Part shown: one piece after another, positions 10,701 through 23,224 of the stretch
How positions within the stretch are numbered: position 1 is the first letter of the stretch
Layout of the letters: each line of letters opens with the position of its first letter
Source: Akebia trifoliata
Taxonomy: Eukaryota > Streptophyta > Magnoliopsida > Ranunculales > Lardizabalaceae
NCBI GenBank assembly: GCA_017979445.1
Contig: CM030711.1
Span: 46,113,560-46,177,559, forward strand
DNA length: 64,000 nucleotides
Direction of reading: 5' to 3'
Notes under the pieces: generated by a model
Told to the model about the DNA's origin: nothing
Seen by the model: only the letters and a program-made list of their open reading frames with translations
Databases searched by the model: none
Program-made: the position numbers and the translations under genes

Positions 10701-13700
10701 TCCTATATTAATTATCTAAGATACCCATATATAGATACCGATAAGGACACGTATACAAGAAAAGTCCATGACTCCAATTCTCGAAACCTGGGATGTGGAA
10801 ATGGGTACGAGCATCCCTCTACATTTTGATGCCACGCACCAATGTCTAGTTTTTTTGGTTTATCCGTTCTAAGTGTTATGTCATGCAAAATACTATGAAA
10901 CTTTTATATTATGTAGTTATTACAAAGTAATACACCCCAGCTAGAAAGAACTTGCAAGTTGAAGGTCTTGAAAGAGCAAGGGGGATACTAAAAATGAAGA
11001 AATTGAGGAAATGAGAGCAGGTACGAATACACTAGAATTAACAGAAGACATGGCTTTGCAAAAAATTGAATGGAGGAAAAGGATTCATTCAGGCAACCTG
11101 AATTTTTTGGGATATAAAGCTTTGATGATGAGTCCAATACAGTAGACTGCTTACAATCTATTGTTTCTCTACATTTGTTGCTAAATAGATTAAAACTGTT
11201 AGAAGTTAACATAATGGCCCATAATACATTTAAGAAATAAGAAAGTTGCATAGTAGAAATCTCCAAGCAGTTCCAGCATTGGTATCAGTATAACAGTTAA
11301 TCATCTAAGCCTACTGGTTAGTTCTGGACATGATAATATTAAATGCTTGATAAGCCCACACCTTCTCCTTTTTCATCTTGATATATACCTGCAAGTGTGT
11401 TGGCAGCTTCTGCTGATGCTACAACCAAAACTGCACAAAGCTCCTTCACATCTTGGGGATGGACAACGTCTGCTAACAGAGACCTTTCACATGACCAAGT
11501 AGTACTAGTTAATTATTTAAAAAAATGGAGATTTATTGGGAATTTAGAGCAGAAACAAAATAAAAAAGGACAAATTGACTATACACGTGATAAATATGAT
11601 TAGGCTAAATAGATACCTGTATGTGAACTTTGAGGATCCAAATACTGCAGGGTTAACAACACGAGGAAGAGGTAAGGATGAAAAGGAAGAAGAGGATGAA
11701 GAAGCTTTATGATGATTTGCCTGATACAAGTAGGAAAAACTTACAGTCAATCAATGATGTAATAAATTCTAGATGTTGCAGTAAATGTCAAAATTAAAGA
11801 TAGACCACGGAAACCGAGTTCAGTTTAAATCCAACTAAAAGGTAAAAAATGCAACAAATACATTCAAATTCCAATGGTCATGCAAACAAGCAGCAATGCA
11901 TGCCTACTGACAGAAATTACCTGTGAGAATTGGCCAAGTCTGTTAACGGACAGATCTTTGGGTGTTGTCCCAAAGAAGTGTTCCTGACTTTTTCTCTTTC
12001 GAGATGCTGAAGGTGAACCATAACCTAAACCAATAGCCCCACTGATGGCGGCATTGGCTGCTGCTTGCTGCATGTACAGTGCATTACCATGCTCTCCATG
12101 GAAGAGAGCACGTCTCTCTTCGCTGCCTTCGAAGTTTTTGCAGTCCATGCATTTACAATTTTCAGAACAGAGAATGTTGGCTTGGAAGCATTCACAATAC
12201 TTCTTGAGACACCCTGATTTCTTGCAGTGACAACCCTTGTTGTGCTTTCCCACCAATGGGACCTCCCCGGCATCCTCCTACATTTGTTTACAACAATCCA
12301 TATGCATGTCAACAGCAACCAAATAAGAACAAAGTTCATTTACAAGATATCCAACGGCAAACCAGTCTACAAGTATTCTAAGGATAACATCCATTTAATT
12401 TGTTTCTAGAAATTTATCTCTATTCATCTTACTTAAGTATCCCTGATATTTCCAACAAAAAGTCCATGTCGCACAAAATTAAAAAAAGCAAGGTAAAAAT
12501 GATCCATGCACTGTCACAGCAACAGATTTTATTGGAATAAAATTCAAGCTTGCTTTTTTATTTCTCAAAAAATACGTTTTCAGGATAGGTAATTTCACCA
12601 ATAAGATTGTTATTTTGTCTTGACCAAGATAGTTGGGATAAGACCTTTTTGAATGATTTCATATGAGTTTACCTGACGTCAAATTTTTGCACTTCAAAAT
12701 GGAGATTATGTTTAAGTTGTTTAAATCTATAGTTCAGTCATGAGAACCAAGTGTCCAATAGTTTTTTCAATTGTGATCAGTTTTGCATCAGCCAATAGCA
12801 GAACACCAAGCAGGTGAGCGAATGGGCTTTAAGACTAACTGTTTGGGTTAGCCTTGTGCCTACACCATCCCAACCAGTAGGAATAATTTGGCATATGGAA
12901 AGAATTTGGTTGAGAATTTCGATTATGTTTTGGTATTAAAAATATCAGGAAAAACATAGTAAAAAAAAGTGTAACTACACTGCCATTGGGGAATAAATTC
13001 ATGTTTAATAAGGTTTTGCTTTAAAATTCAGAAAAAATAATGTCATATAAATTACTGTTGTCAGGCCAAGAGCTCAAGTTCTGAAACAAGGTTTTCCATT
13101 CTGAAAACTAAATTGTTGTTTCTTCAGCGTATTGGTGGGCCTTGCGCTGACTTAACGCAATGAGGTTGGCAAAGCGATCTCTCTCTCACATTTATACATT
13201 AAATCCAAAAATGAAAGACTAATCCAAAAGTGTTATTGCCTTCTTAGTAACCGATTTATATATTAAATACCAAAACCCTATGTCAATCATAACGAAGGGA
13301 TTGCCAGATTCTCTTTTGGAAAGATTACAAACTACTAGCAAAAATAGCCTCTACTTCATCAAATTCCCTTAAAGCACAATTACATCCCTTGATTTACCTC
13401 AAACACCCTTAAGAAGGCTGGCTTTGACTACTGTCTAGCACAAGTGACCCTTGGTCTGGCTCCACCATTTGGGAAAATTCGCTCATGAGTTAACCAACGA
13501 TGCCCGTGATGGAACGCTTGGTCCTGATGAAGCCAATTGATAATGACGAACTCTATGATGGTGCAAAATATGAGGTGACATATTTTCCAGTAACCAGAGC
13601 TTCCCACAGACAGTTAGTGGGTGTTTGATCGACACTCGACAATATTCTCTTCAGTTCCAAAACACAACATAAGGTGCAAACATTCATCTTCCCAAAGATT

Positions 13701-16700
13701 AACATCATAGACAGGATTGACATAATAAGCCCCATAAAGAAGTGGTATCCAAAATGCACCAAAGGCAATAAAAACTTCCTCAATGAAAGGATTAGCATAT
13801 ATGATGAGAGTTGCGGCATTGAAGCTGATGAATGAGTCGTCCCCACTCACTCCTTCCTCATAAAAAAATAATTGGCTATTAGCCTCCTGACTAGTACATC
13901 GTCTAAGAATGCCTTGCTGTCAAAGGTAGGGACTTCATGCATTACTTGCCTATAAAAATGTTTGTGAGTGGTAATACTACAGACCTGGGTTCAATACCCA
14001 CCTTCATCACTTGCTTATCAAAAGAAAAAGGTAGGGACCTTACTGTCACAATTGAACTGAGCAATGCACTTGTCCTTGATCTATTTTCATGAAAGATATG
14101 TGGCCCAACCGCCACCTGCAGAAATGCCATCCTCTAGTTTGTTGTACCTAGAGAATTGAAGTCTAAAAACTGGAAATGCACTACAATCTCCTCCACTCCA
14201 TATAAGAAAAGTCCATTGCAAGTTTTGCCGATAACTTCATATATGCCTTAGGGTCTTGAAGAGATATTACATCTCTTACTGACAGCATTTGGATCTTGTA
14301 TCACAGCAGCTTGATCAGTTCTAAAATATTCAACTATACGATCCTACTGTCACTGTGGCCTTATCTCCTCCAAACCACTATGTAGTTACTTCTGGGTTTT
14401 AATTATTATGATGGTTGGAAGTGACAGGATTTGTTGTCATGACGGGAAGATATAAGATTGTGCAAATCCAAGTCCAACTGACCCCCTATTGAGCTAACAT
14501 TTTCTTCTTTGATATGCACGCAGGTTAGTGGTCAGTAATTAGTTGGTGAACATGTCATGGTATCAACACTCATGAACCTTACCAACTTAGCAAGCCGGTA
14601 CCTTCGACTGAGCAAATTATTTCCTTTGTCTACAACGTAACCAAGGCACCGACACACACTAGATCACATCATATTTTCCTTTCAACAATGCGAGTGGATT
14701 TCACCCTCAAGATCACAGAGACACAAATACAATGCAATCAGAATAAGTTTAGACCCTGATCAGATAATTGTATCAAAGAATGCGCAATTTATGATGCTTA
14801 CAAGTGTATTAAATGCTTCAATAGGTTTTCATTATGTAGATTTTATTGGATCAGCACTCAATACTTATTTGATCTTGTGAAGTTTATTTGGTGGTTGATT
14901 AATCATTTATTTGAGCAATGGTTGAAATTTTGGTTGATCTATGATGTTTTGATCTGATAAAAGGGTAATTGAAGGTAGATCTATAATTTTTACCAACTAA
15001 TGGTTGATTAATCATTTAATGATTGATCTGTGATTTGTATTCTGATTAATGGGTTTTAAATGGTTGAACTGTGATTTCTTTTTCCGATTGATGCTTGATA
15101 ATAGTTGATTTGTTGGGTGATCATTGAAATCTGTTTTTTTTTTTCTTTCTGATTAAAGAAACATATGATTTATACCAAAATAAATTCATGCATGCGATTC
15201 AATTCGTTTTTGATACTGTTGACTTCAAATACAGAATCATACCATTTTTAGAATACCAATAAGGTTAACCTGTTAGGGGGTAAAAGAGAGGTATATATTT
15301 CGAGAAAGAAACATTCAAGCAGAATAAGTAGTAAATCGATAATATAGAACAGGAAGGAAATGAATAAATAAAAATGACACCACAGCTAACCACCCCCCCC
15401 CCCCCCCGACCCAAAAAAAAAACGAACAAACAAAAAAGAAGGAAAAACCACTCCAAGCATGATCACTATGAATGTTGTGATCGAATAAAAGACAGAACCT
15501 AAGCTAATTCTACTCAAGCATGACCTTTACAGGTAAGAACGAGTCAAAAATAATTGCTGGCTGCCAATACATGTTGCTTGAATATTGTGGCAATAATAAG
15601 AAACAACACTTAGAAAAGAATATTGAGTTCGGTATTCTAAAAAGGCAACAGATTCACTCATTCATTCTATATGAATCAGGCCCTCTTATGCACATATGGA
15701 AATGATTACATATTGACTCCGGAATAAGGTATCTTGCTAGTTGATAAACAGTATTATCATGAATAAGCCCATTTCACTTGCAACTTACAACCACAGTTAT
15801 TATTAGATTCAGAATGATATCCTGACATTAAATCTGGCTGATAAAAGCAAATTATATTAAATCTTGGGCTTCAGATAACATACCCTAATATCCCGAGATG
15901 CATGTGGACTGCTAGCAATCTTTGGTCTGAATGCATGTGGATTACGCTCTAAAGTAGCTTCAACAGCCTCTTGCCTAGCAGCCTCATTCTCAACATTGTT
16001 ACAACAATTTACACAATTACACCCATCACAGTAAATTCCCGAAGCAAAGCACTCACAGTACCTGACCATGCATTACTATGTTAACATAAGATCAATAACA
16101 AGATTTAGTAGAAGCAGTGCAGAGCATAAAATTAATATCAACTTAATATTACAGTATAAATGAGCATATTAATGAAACCAAGCATCTTTGATCCCTTGTA
16201 GTAGTTTTCACTCAATGAAAGGTAAGTATAATTGATGACACAGAAAGCATCCAACCAAGTGAATCTATTCAGTATCGAACGGAAAAAAAAATGAGTCCAT
16301 TCAGAGATTTAAAGAGAAAAAAAGGCCCAATTCAAGGTTTCAAGTGATGGCTTGTTCAATGACAACAAAGTCATTATGGAGGGTGTTTGATATTGCATTG
16401 CATCTCCCATGACATACTTGTCAACCAATAATCAGATCCACAATTTGCTACCTTGCAAGTTATTCATCACAATATATGCCCCACAAGTGGTTTGTAGAAA
16501 GCAACAGAGTTTTTCTGGGGTTTTTTACCTGCTAAACAAGCAAGGGTGGTTAGTAGTCAACGTGAAGGTGTGTTCAACAAGATTTGAACCTAGTTCGTGG
16601 GATCAACACTCCACACGCCTTTACCAACTAAGCTAAGTTGGAACCTTCAAAGTGTTTTCTAGTTGATTAGACATTCCATCATTAAAAATCTGTGGCTGTT

Positions 16701-19700
16701 TTGAAGCTCATCAATTGATGAAACTTAGCATTGTCCTGATTATTTTATAATTATATGGATCCATAAGCGAGTCCTTGAGAGTAAAGAGATATTTTGGAAC
16801 AAACTGCAAGATAAAGAAAGTTAACGGAACGTGGGGGAAATGAACACTTTACTATCATAAGGAGAATAGTCTAATAGGTTTTTAGTGTTGTGACAAGTTC
16901 CTTCATATTCTTCATACAATGATTTAGGTGTACTTCTTAGCATAATGCTTTTCCAAAATCTTGAATTTCAGCTCTTATGAGATCCCTTTGAGTTGGAATA
17001 AGAAGCCACCATGTATACATGTAGAGGGAATATTACTTGTCAAATCATGTGAGCCCTACCTCTCAAGTGTATAACGCACACTTAAACCCAAGAAAACTCA
17101 CAAGCGATTAAAATCGAATAGAGCAAAAAATCTTCCCTTTATTAGTGAAGCCAACTCAGTTGGATATATGAATACCATCCCTTGCGAGGAGCTTCCAGAA
17201 TTTTGCCTCATGGAGTAAGGGCCGGCTCAACCATCAGACCACTTAGGCAATCGCCTAAGGCCCCACCTTGAAAGAAAGCCCCTCCAAAAATATTTTTTTA
17301 AGATTTGACTCACAATCCCTACTACATGGCATTTTTTTGTTGGAGATTAAATAAATTGAGTTGCGTGCCCATAGAAAACAGCTTGATTAGGAGTCTAGTG
17401 TGTTCTAAACTCCTACTAAAATGTTGCCATGTAGGCACTGTTCCTATCCTATAGGAATGAGAAACTATTTTGGATCCTGATTCTTAAATTTTCACGATGG
17501 AAAGATATGAATTTTTTATTTATTTTTTACTACACCCTTGTCCCAAGGTGTGAAAAGGCCCCCCAAGTAAATATATACTTTTTTTTTTTAAATTGTCATG
17601 GTGGAAACATTACACTCCTTCCCCCAAAATTTTCTTTGAATAGACTCTTGCCCAACATTGAGAGAAGACCCCCTAAAAAAAAAAATCTTTTATGGTTCTC
17701 ATGTGAATCCCCTCATAAAATTTGGAAGTTTTCTAAAAAATAAAAGATAATGAGACATCTTAGATCCCTTAAAAATTGGTAATTTCCAAAAATCAAGAAC
17801 TCTTTAGATCTCCTATCCAAACCCACGTCGAAATTTCATGTTTTTTCTTTTAAAAGTTGTTTTAAGGCCTCCTCCCCTTGTATATTAAATGATCTAAAAA
17901 ATAACTCTGAAATCCCACCCACCTTGGAGGGTATGCAAACTACAAAAATAAATAATTTTTTATTTATTATTTTCATCTAATTTTTCTTTATCAAGTTGTT
18001 ATCTCACCTCTCTCTCTCACACACACACAAACACACATAATCTCTCTTTATAAACACCTTAAAGAGCTAGGTAGAGATTGAAGCATTGAGACACAAGGAG
18101 GGCATTTTTATTAAGGTAAATTTAATATTTGAATAAATTAAAAAAGATGCAATTGGTCTTTCTCTCTTCATCGTCGTTTTTAATCTATTTATCCTCATTT
18201 AAATCTCACATAATTAATTAATCAATTATTGTTAACTTATTTTTTAATTGATCAAAGGAAAAATAAAAAAATTAATCCTATTTTGGATTTGATTTGGATG
18301 TTTTCATGTTTTTTCATGGATTAACCTTATTGTTTATTGAAAATGATTTGCATCTTAAAAAATAAGAAAATAAAATTTTATTCTATATATAATTAATTAA
18401 CATTATTTATATTAATATATTAAAATATTGAAAAGGCCTCTTTTTAAGTTTTTGCCTTAGGCCTCAACGTGTATCGAGCCAGCTCTACATGGAATCCATC
18501 TAAAAAGACCATCTTTTTGGGGGGAAGAACATGTTTTTAACTTCCTACTACATCACTCGAAAATAGGAAAAGGTAAAGTGCAAAAAATTCTGACTTGATC
18601 AATTATAGTCAACAAGATCTTTAACAGAGGAGAAGGGGGGGGGGGGGGGGGGGGGGGGCAACCCTACATGGTAGAAGTGTTTTTTGAAAACAAAAAGATT
18701 GATGCATAATGGAGTCTGCTCCCTCCAAAGTAAAAAAATTTGAACAATTCTTTTCTAAGGGTGTGTAGGATTGTAGAGAAAATGTTTTCTTCCGGAAAAC
18801 CAATTCCTATTTGCTTGGAAAATGTTTGACAGTGTTTGATTGCACTAGGAAAATGTCTAAAACATAGTTACTTCTTAGTTTTTGGGGTGGGAGCAATAAT
18901 AACTTCGGATGTTCCCCTCCTAAAGAGAAAATAATTTTCTTGGGGTTTAGGTCAGATAATATTTTCCCAATCAAGACAGGAAAATTGTTTTTCTTAGGTA
19001 AAATGATTTTCCCATACACCTGCAAATTGTCTTTTCCCAGGAAAACCAATAAAGAATTTTCATACAACAAAAATGGATGCAAAGAGAGCATGTACTTACA
19101 ACTTCAAGCACCGTGAGTGTTTGCAATTGCATTGCTTTTGTTTCTTTGGAGTACCATCTTTTACTTCAATGTTAGGCCATGGCCGTGATCTCGGAGACTC
19201 CGGCTTTCTAAAGAAAGAAATAAGTGCCAAAGTTAGGCCTCAGAAATTTCTTTATATGGATAATTTAAGTCTTGTTAAATCACACATATCAATTGTTCCC
19301 TTAATTTAAAAACAACAACAACAGTTTACTCATGTTTTAAATTTTACTGTCAATCGAATCAATCACAGTAATATTATTGTTTCTCATCATAACCCAATTC
19401 GATTTCTTTACACAGGTGAAAATACATAAATTTATGTAACCAAATACTAACAGCCTACAATATTATATTAGCTAAATATATTTTCAGAAAGATGACACTT
19501 TTTTAAAGTTATCCGAGATCTTAGTGCTAGATATTTCACACCCAAATGACACAATGGAAAGTCCAAATACAATTGATATCTGAATTAAAAACCATCAGAT
19601 ATCAGCTGACCAATTCAAACAAACCTTTTTTTTTCAAATTCAAATGCAAAAGGACCTAAATTTAGCACTTTACTCTCAAATGCAAAAGGACCCAGATTTA

Positions 19701-20423
19701 GCAGTTAAAATCAGTATATATAAGTTAAAATCAAACAGATTTCCAAATAAAAATCCTCTGATATACAGCTGCCCAATTTAAACAAATTTGGATTTTTTCC
19801 TTTTTCAAATTCAAATGCGAAAGGAACCAAATTTAGCAGTTCACTCTTAAAATTGGAAAACGATTATAGCATAGTAGCGAATCATCGTCATCGTCACTGA
19901 ATTAAAAGACAGATCAAGTATAAAATACCGATAGAATTAAGCTCGCATCAAACAACATCAATGAGAGAAAAAGATAAAAGATTCAAAAATCATTTTTTTT
20001 CCTAATCAAACAAGAATTAGTGGGGGGAAAGGAAAAAAAACATCATCGGAAGCAAAACAAAAACAAAAAAAAGAAAGAAAATGCAAATTAAAACCCTTAA
20101 CCCAATATCCAGAAATTTTCAAACTTTTCACTTTCGAAACCGAATCTCTCAAATAAAATAAACAAAATAACAAATAAATTGCAGAAAACTTACACAACTG
20201 GCAGAGAAGTACGAGGAGGAGGCGGAGGTGGTGGCGGCTGGGGCTGTTTCTGGTTCTCTGGCGCGACTACAGTCGTCGATGCGCTGCAGAACGTCGTGAA
20301 ATCGAGCTGCCTCGCAAGCTTCTTCGGTAGGAAATCTAACGTCGCCGTTACCATAGCCGTTGTAGTTGTAGTAGACGATTGGAGCTTTTTCGGCGGGAAA
20401 TTTCCGCCATCATTTTGCTCCAT
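7720..20423 (-). CDS. TCX5: Tesmin/TSO1-like CXC (CPP family) transcription factor, TCX5/TCX6 type
   Basis: Eight minus-strand exons join in frame to 572 aa: 20194-20423, 19100-19207, 15884-16061, 11921-12277, 11617-11720, 11389-11483, 8541-8969 and 7720-7937. The first 76 residues include KKLARQLDF and a polyproline run. Two cysteine-rich CXC motifs follow: [19 protein letters not shown] from residue 103 and [19 protein letters not shown] from residue 188, separated by the [10 protein letters not shown] linker that defines the CRC domain. These motifs bind zinc and CHR-type promoter sites. Downstream lie [17 protein letters not shown], which matches TCX5/6 as recalled, and a long Ser/Asp/Glu-rich tail ending KPKIENEM. 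Arabidopsis TCX5/6 are DREAM-complex subunits that repress cell-cycle and DNA-methylation genes; the same role is inferred here. Introns are unusually long (up to 3.6 kb) and TE-laden. The symbol denotes the TCX5/6 clade, not a proven one-to-one ortholog. Confidence 0.95.
7938..8540. other. TCX intron 7 with small tandem duplications
   Basis: The 603-bp intron holds two local duplications. One is a roughly 90-bp direct repeat containing TTTCAAAGATACTTCTAAACC (about 8208 and 8298). The other is a roughly 57-60-bp repeat that copies the exon 7 donor region (about 8433-8490 copied from about 8491-8550), giving a second GTGAG donor-like site next to position 8484 on the minus strand. Confidence 0.7.
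8970..11388. other. TCX intron 6 with tandem repeat and LINE tail
   Basis: This 2.4-kb intron contains an imperfect tandem duplication of about 240-250 bp (about 9056-9295 and 9296-9552; both units carry GACA(G/A)GTCAAGA, GCATTCTTTCAACCAA and repeated ATGGAAATGA blocks) and a 51-bp insertion with an 11-bp target duplication (10420-10470). Nothing coding is evident. Confidence 0.65.
10420..10470 (-). mobile_element. RTE-like LINE 3' tail fragment with 11-bp target duplication
   Basis: An exact direct repeat TTTGACAGGTA occurs at 10409-10419 and 10471-10481. The 51 bp between them read, on the minus strand, GTAGCCGATCCCAAATCC, then AAGGCTTCAATGATGATGAT. This is a widespread plant sequence that I recall as the 3' end of RTE-type LINEs, which terminate in TGATGATG-like repeats. 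It is therefore read as a heavily 5'-truncated LINE insertion inside a TCX intron. A related fragment lies near 34843-34875. Confidence 0.6.
14488..14606 (-). repeat. Diverged SINE copy
   Basis: On the minus strand this reads GGTACCGGCTTGCTAAGTTGG, then TGAGTGTTGATACCATGAC, then an ACTAATTACTGACCACTAAC block. The order and much of the sequence match the intact SINE at 3602-3773. No clear target duplication is seen. Confidence 0.55.
15393..15407. repeat. Poly-C homopolymer
   Basis: Fifteen consecutive C residues, followed shortly by an A-run, inside TCX intron 3. Such tracts are prone to length error in sequencing and assembly. Confidence 0.8.
16524..16645 (-). repeat. Diverged SINE copy
   Basis: Minus-strand sequence reads AACTTAGCTTAGTTGGTAAAG (A-box region), then GAGTGTTGATCCCACGAACT, then a B-box-like AGGTTCAAATCTTG, and ends near a GCAGGTAAAAAACC stretch. 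It resembles the intact SINE at 3602-3773. It lies in TCX intron 2 in the same transcriptional direction as the gene. Confidence 0.6.
17217..18487. mobile_element. hAT-like non-autonomous element in TCX intron 2
   Basis: The left end reads AAGGGCCGGCTCAACC...CTTAGGCAATCGCCTAAGG and the right end is its imperfect inverse, GCCTTAGGCCTCAACGTG...GAGCCAGCTCT. The flanks CATGGAGT (17209-17216) and CATGGAAT (18488-18495) agree at 7 of 8 bases, in keeping with an 8-bp hAT target duplication. No transposase was seen inside the 1.27 kb. Confidence 0.6.
18635..18658. repeat. Poly-G homopolymer
   Basis: About 24 consecutive G residues inside TCX intron 2 (C-run on the transcribed strand sense). Its length is likely approximate in the assembly. 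Confidence 0.8.
19208..20193. other. TCX intron 1 with an imperfect direct repeat
   Basis: A 986-bp intron. About 19585-19735 and 19740-19860 are imperfect direct copies: both contain AAAATCCTCTGATAT/ACCATCAGATATCAGCTG, CCAATT(C/T)AAACAAA and TCAAATTCAAATGC(A/G)AAAGGA(A/C)C blocks. No exon seen. Confidence 0.6.
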
Positions 20424-21000
20424 CGGCCCTCAAATTTCAATAAAAAATAAAAATTTCTCAAATACAGAAAAATTCAAATTTCAATCCACCGATTTCTTTT
20501 CAATCACTGTTAAAACCCCTAAAAATGCCCCCAAATTCAAGAACTTTTCGATCGAACAATCTTTCAAAGATCACCAAAAAAATAGGGAAACAGTACTGTC
20601 AATCAGCTCGGAAAAACGCCGGAATCAGGAAAATGTTCGCTGGAAATCAATACATTGAGGCCGGAATCTGACGAACTCGATCTCTACGAACGCGAGAATT
20701 TTTTCTGGAAATTTTTTTTAGAGAGAGAGAGAGAGAATTTGAAAGAAGAGAAAGTAAGAACAAAGAAGACAGAAGCTAATACTTTCCAGTTTCCTCCCTC
20801 TCGAGCTTTGAAATTGAATTTGTAAATATTTGGACGGTCAGATAAGAGTATAAGTCTCATCGTACAGTGGATATTAAAGGTATTGATCTAACGGTTGAAA
20901 TTCATAGGTATTCGGATGATCGGTTGGTGGCTGTGGATGGAATTTTTTTCTTTTACGGTAAAAGTAGAATTAAATTGGCGCAATAAAAAGGTCATTTTGG
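20424..21000 (-). promoter_or_regulatory. TCX 5' UTR and promoter region
   Basis: On the gene strand the upstream region carries a long CT run (complement of GA repeat 20719-20737) about 300 bp before the ATG, common in plant 5' leaders. Farther up, at 20974-20981, lies ATTGGCGC, one base from the E2F consensus TTTSSCGC. A TATA box was not identified. The plus-strand open frame across exon 1 (20179-20658) is only its antisense shadow. Confidence 0.45.
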
Positions 21001-22849
21001 AAAGAATCATCAGTTCGGAAAATTAGATTGGCCTCCATGAATTTCAAAATATAAGAATTAAGTCCCTTGACCAATGGCTTGTGACCAAAAGTTAAACATA
21101 TGAAATTACAAAACCACCCCCATACGGTTTTTTTTTTTTTTTAATATTTTATTTCATGTATTCTTTATAACGTGGACGGGTAGTTTGGCCATTGAAAATT
21201 AGACTTCCCTTAACGTTTAATTATTTAAAAAAATTTAATTAAATTTTTGGGATCCCTCACAATGCTAATAATTGCAAATGAAAATTATATATTTTGAAAA
21301 AATGTTTTTAATAAACAAAACAACAAATCAAGAAATGTATCTCCACCGTTAATATATGAAATCCAACTATGAGACGAAACACGTATCCATAAGGATGACA
21401 TGCAATCGTTGGATTTTGTGTTTTCATGGTCGATACTGCATTTCTCTCGAGTTGTTCTAGTGACGCTCACCATTTCCTCTTTTTGACGCCCATTTAAGTG
21501 ATTTTTTTAAAAATGTAATTACTAAAAAATGCCCTTATCGTATTATTCTATATACCCATCATCTTCATTATTTTTTCTCTCTCGTTCTTCTTCTTTTTTA
21601 TTCATTTTTGCATCTAGGAAAATTTCAACAAGGGTCTTCTCTTCTTTAATCTTACGTTATGTTTTATCCTAACATCTCAAAAATCAATTGACTTGAAATC
21701 GTTTATAAATTGTGTGTGAAATTTACACCTTTATATTTTGAAAAGTTCAATAGGTACATACTGATCCCATACATAAAGATTTGGTCTTGGCATATTGAAC
21801 ACGAAGATTTACAGTAGAAAGTTATGCTCGGTAGGTATTTATCAAATATGTTTTATAATATATGATTAGATGCATACTGAATTAGTTTTGTAATGTTTGG
21901 TAGGTACCTACTGAATCGGTTAAAATAAGTTTAGCTTGAATCTATCAAATAAAATCCGTCAAAAATCTTTGAGTAATTCTTTGATCTAAAATTGTCATTT
22001 GTGAAGGTTTAATTAGTTACTTTTTCATCTTTCTTGGTGATTAAGTGTAAAAAAATAAAAATAAAAAATTCAAAAAATCCCCATTGATTCAACTTCCCGC
22101 AAACTCAAAAAATGATGAATATGAAGAAAGAGAGAGAGAAGAACACAAAGAAGAAGCAACATATTCATTTGGTGAATTTTTAGAATGTTTAGTAACGGGT
22201 GAAATTAGAAAAGTGGGTGCAAAGAGACTTATAAAATATTAGGTGGGTGAAACAAGTAAGTGGTTGTAAAGGGAGGAAATGGTGGGCCCCAATATAACTA
22301 ATCTTGATTTTTTTTCCATGAGGCTACCAATTCCAACCCATATTTAAAAGTGAAAAATTACAGTAAAACCTTTGTTTGTTAAAATAAAAATACTTGATAG
22401 AGCAAGTGTACAAATTCTTCTAATCATAATATATTACTTTGTAAGTGTCTTACCACTTGTTTAGTCAAGTTTGACAAGAGAAAAAAAAATTTACAATTTT
22501 AAAGGCGAGACCATCATCTTTGCGGAGGACGACATTCGTGTTTAAAGTAGAAAGTTGTAAGAAAAAGCTCTCAGTTGCATCTTTCCAACAATTATTTTCG
22601 TACACCTTCTCTATTGTTGTTTTTTTTTTCATCCTATTTTATTTGATGCTCTAAAATCCCATCCAAAGCATCTTTTTTTTCTTTGGATGCAAGTTTGTAC
22701 GACTATATTTATCTTTCGTAGAGTGTTTTCATTGTTGATTTATGTTTATTTCTGTAAAATCAATGAAAAATTTGTTCACTATGACGCATAGAAGCTTCAT
22801 GACAATGATCAAAGTACAATCATATAATATTAACATACGGAGACATCTT

Positions 22850-23100
22850 GTTAGGGGCAAATTTACAATGGGCCACTTGCCCCCACAAGAATTTTCATAG
22901 TCTATGGATTAGTGAGTTATTACGACAGATTTTAGTGGTGGATAAAAAAATTTGTCATTACTTCCCTGCCAAAAAAGTATCCATTCTTAGTTGCTCCCAC
23001 TACTATTTTTTTATTTTTTTTTTCATTCTTAATTATCCCCCAAAACAAATTTCTACTCTTAGTTGCCCCTACATGAGCAAAATCTTGGTTCCCCATTACA
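22850..23100. repeat. Diverged CAGGGG-type hAT MITE relative
   Basis: Contains CAAATTTACAATGGG, CACTTGCCCCCACAAGAATTTTCA, TAGTGAGTTATT and, at the right, GAGCAAAATCTTGGTTCCCC. The same blocks occur in inverse order in the copy at about 27130-27340 and directly at about 46343-46540. Ends are diverged and no exact target duplication was read. Confidence 0.55.
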
Positions 23101-23224
23101 TCTTATTGAATAAAGCAAGAGAAGTGCATGTGTAGAGGGTGGCTTCTTCTCTTTAAATGAACTTTTATATATAGTTGGGTTATTATCTTTCTTGAAGTAC
23201 AATTTAAATGAACTTTTATGTAAA

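Larger units (their letters stand above)
12278..15883. other. TCX intron 3
   Basis: The longest intron (3.6 kb). It contains SINE-like fragments (plus-strand B-box part at about 13955-14032; minus-strand copy at about 14488-14606), an array of degenerate TGGTTGAT/GATTGATCTGTGATTT repeats at about 14880-15120, and a C15 homopolymer at 15393-15407. Open frames at 13553-13850 and elsewhere show no family similarity I recognise and are taken as chance. Confidence 0.6.
16062..19099. other. TCX intron 2 with a hAT-like element and SINE
   Basis: This 3.0-kb intron separates the two halves of the first CXC motif (after KHSRCLK). It carries a minus-strand SINE copy (about 16524-16645), a roughly 1.27-kb hAT-like element (17217-18487), a G24 tract (18635-18658) and AT-rich filler. 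No exon was found inside. Confidence 0.65.

Noticed and set aside
20179..20658. 159-residue plus-strand frame with a Gly-rich start
   Set aside because: It is antisense to TCX exon 1 and the leader; the Gly run mirrors the polyproline stretch.
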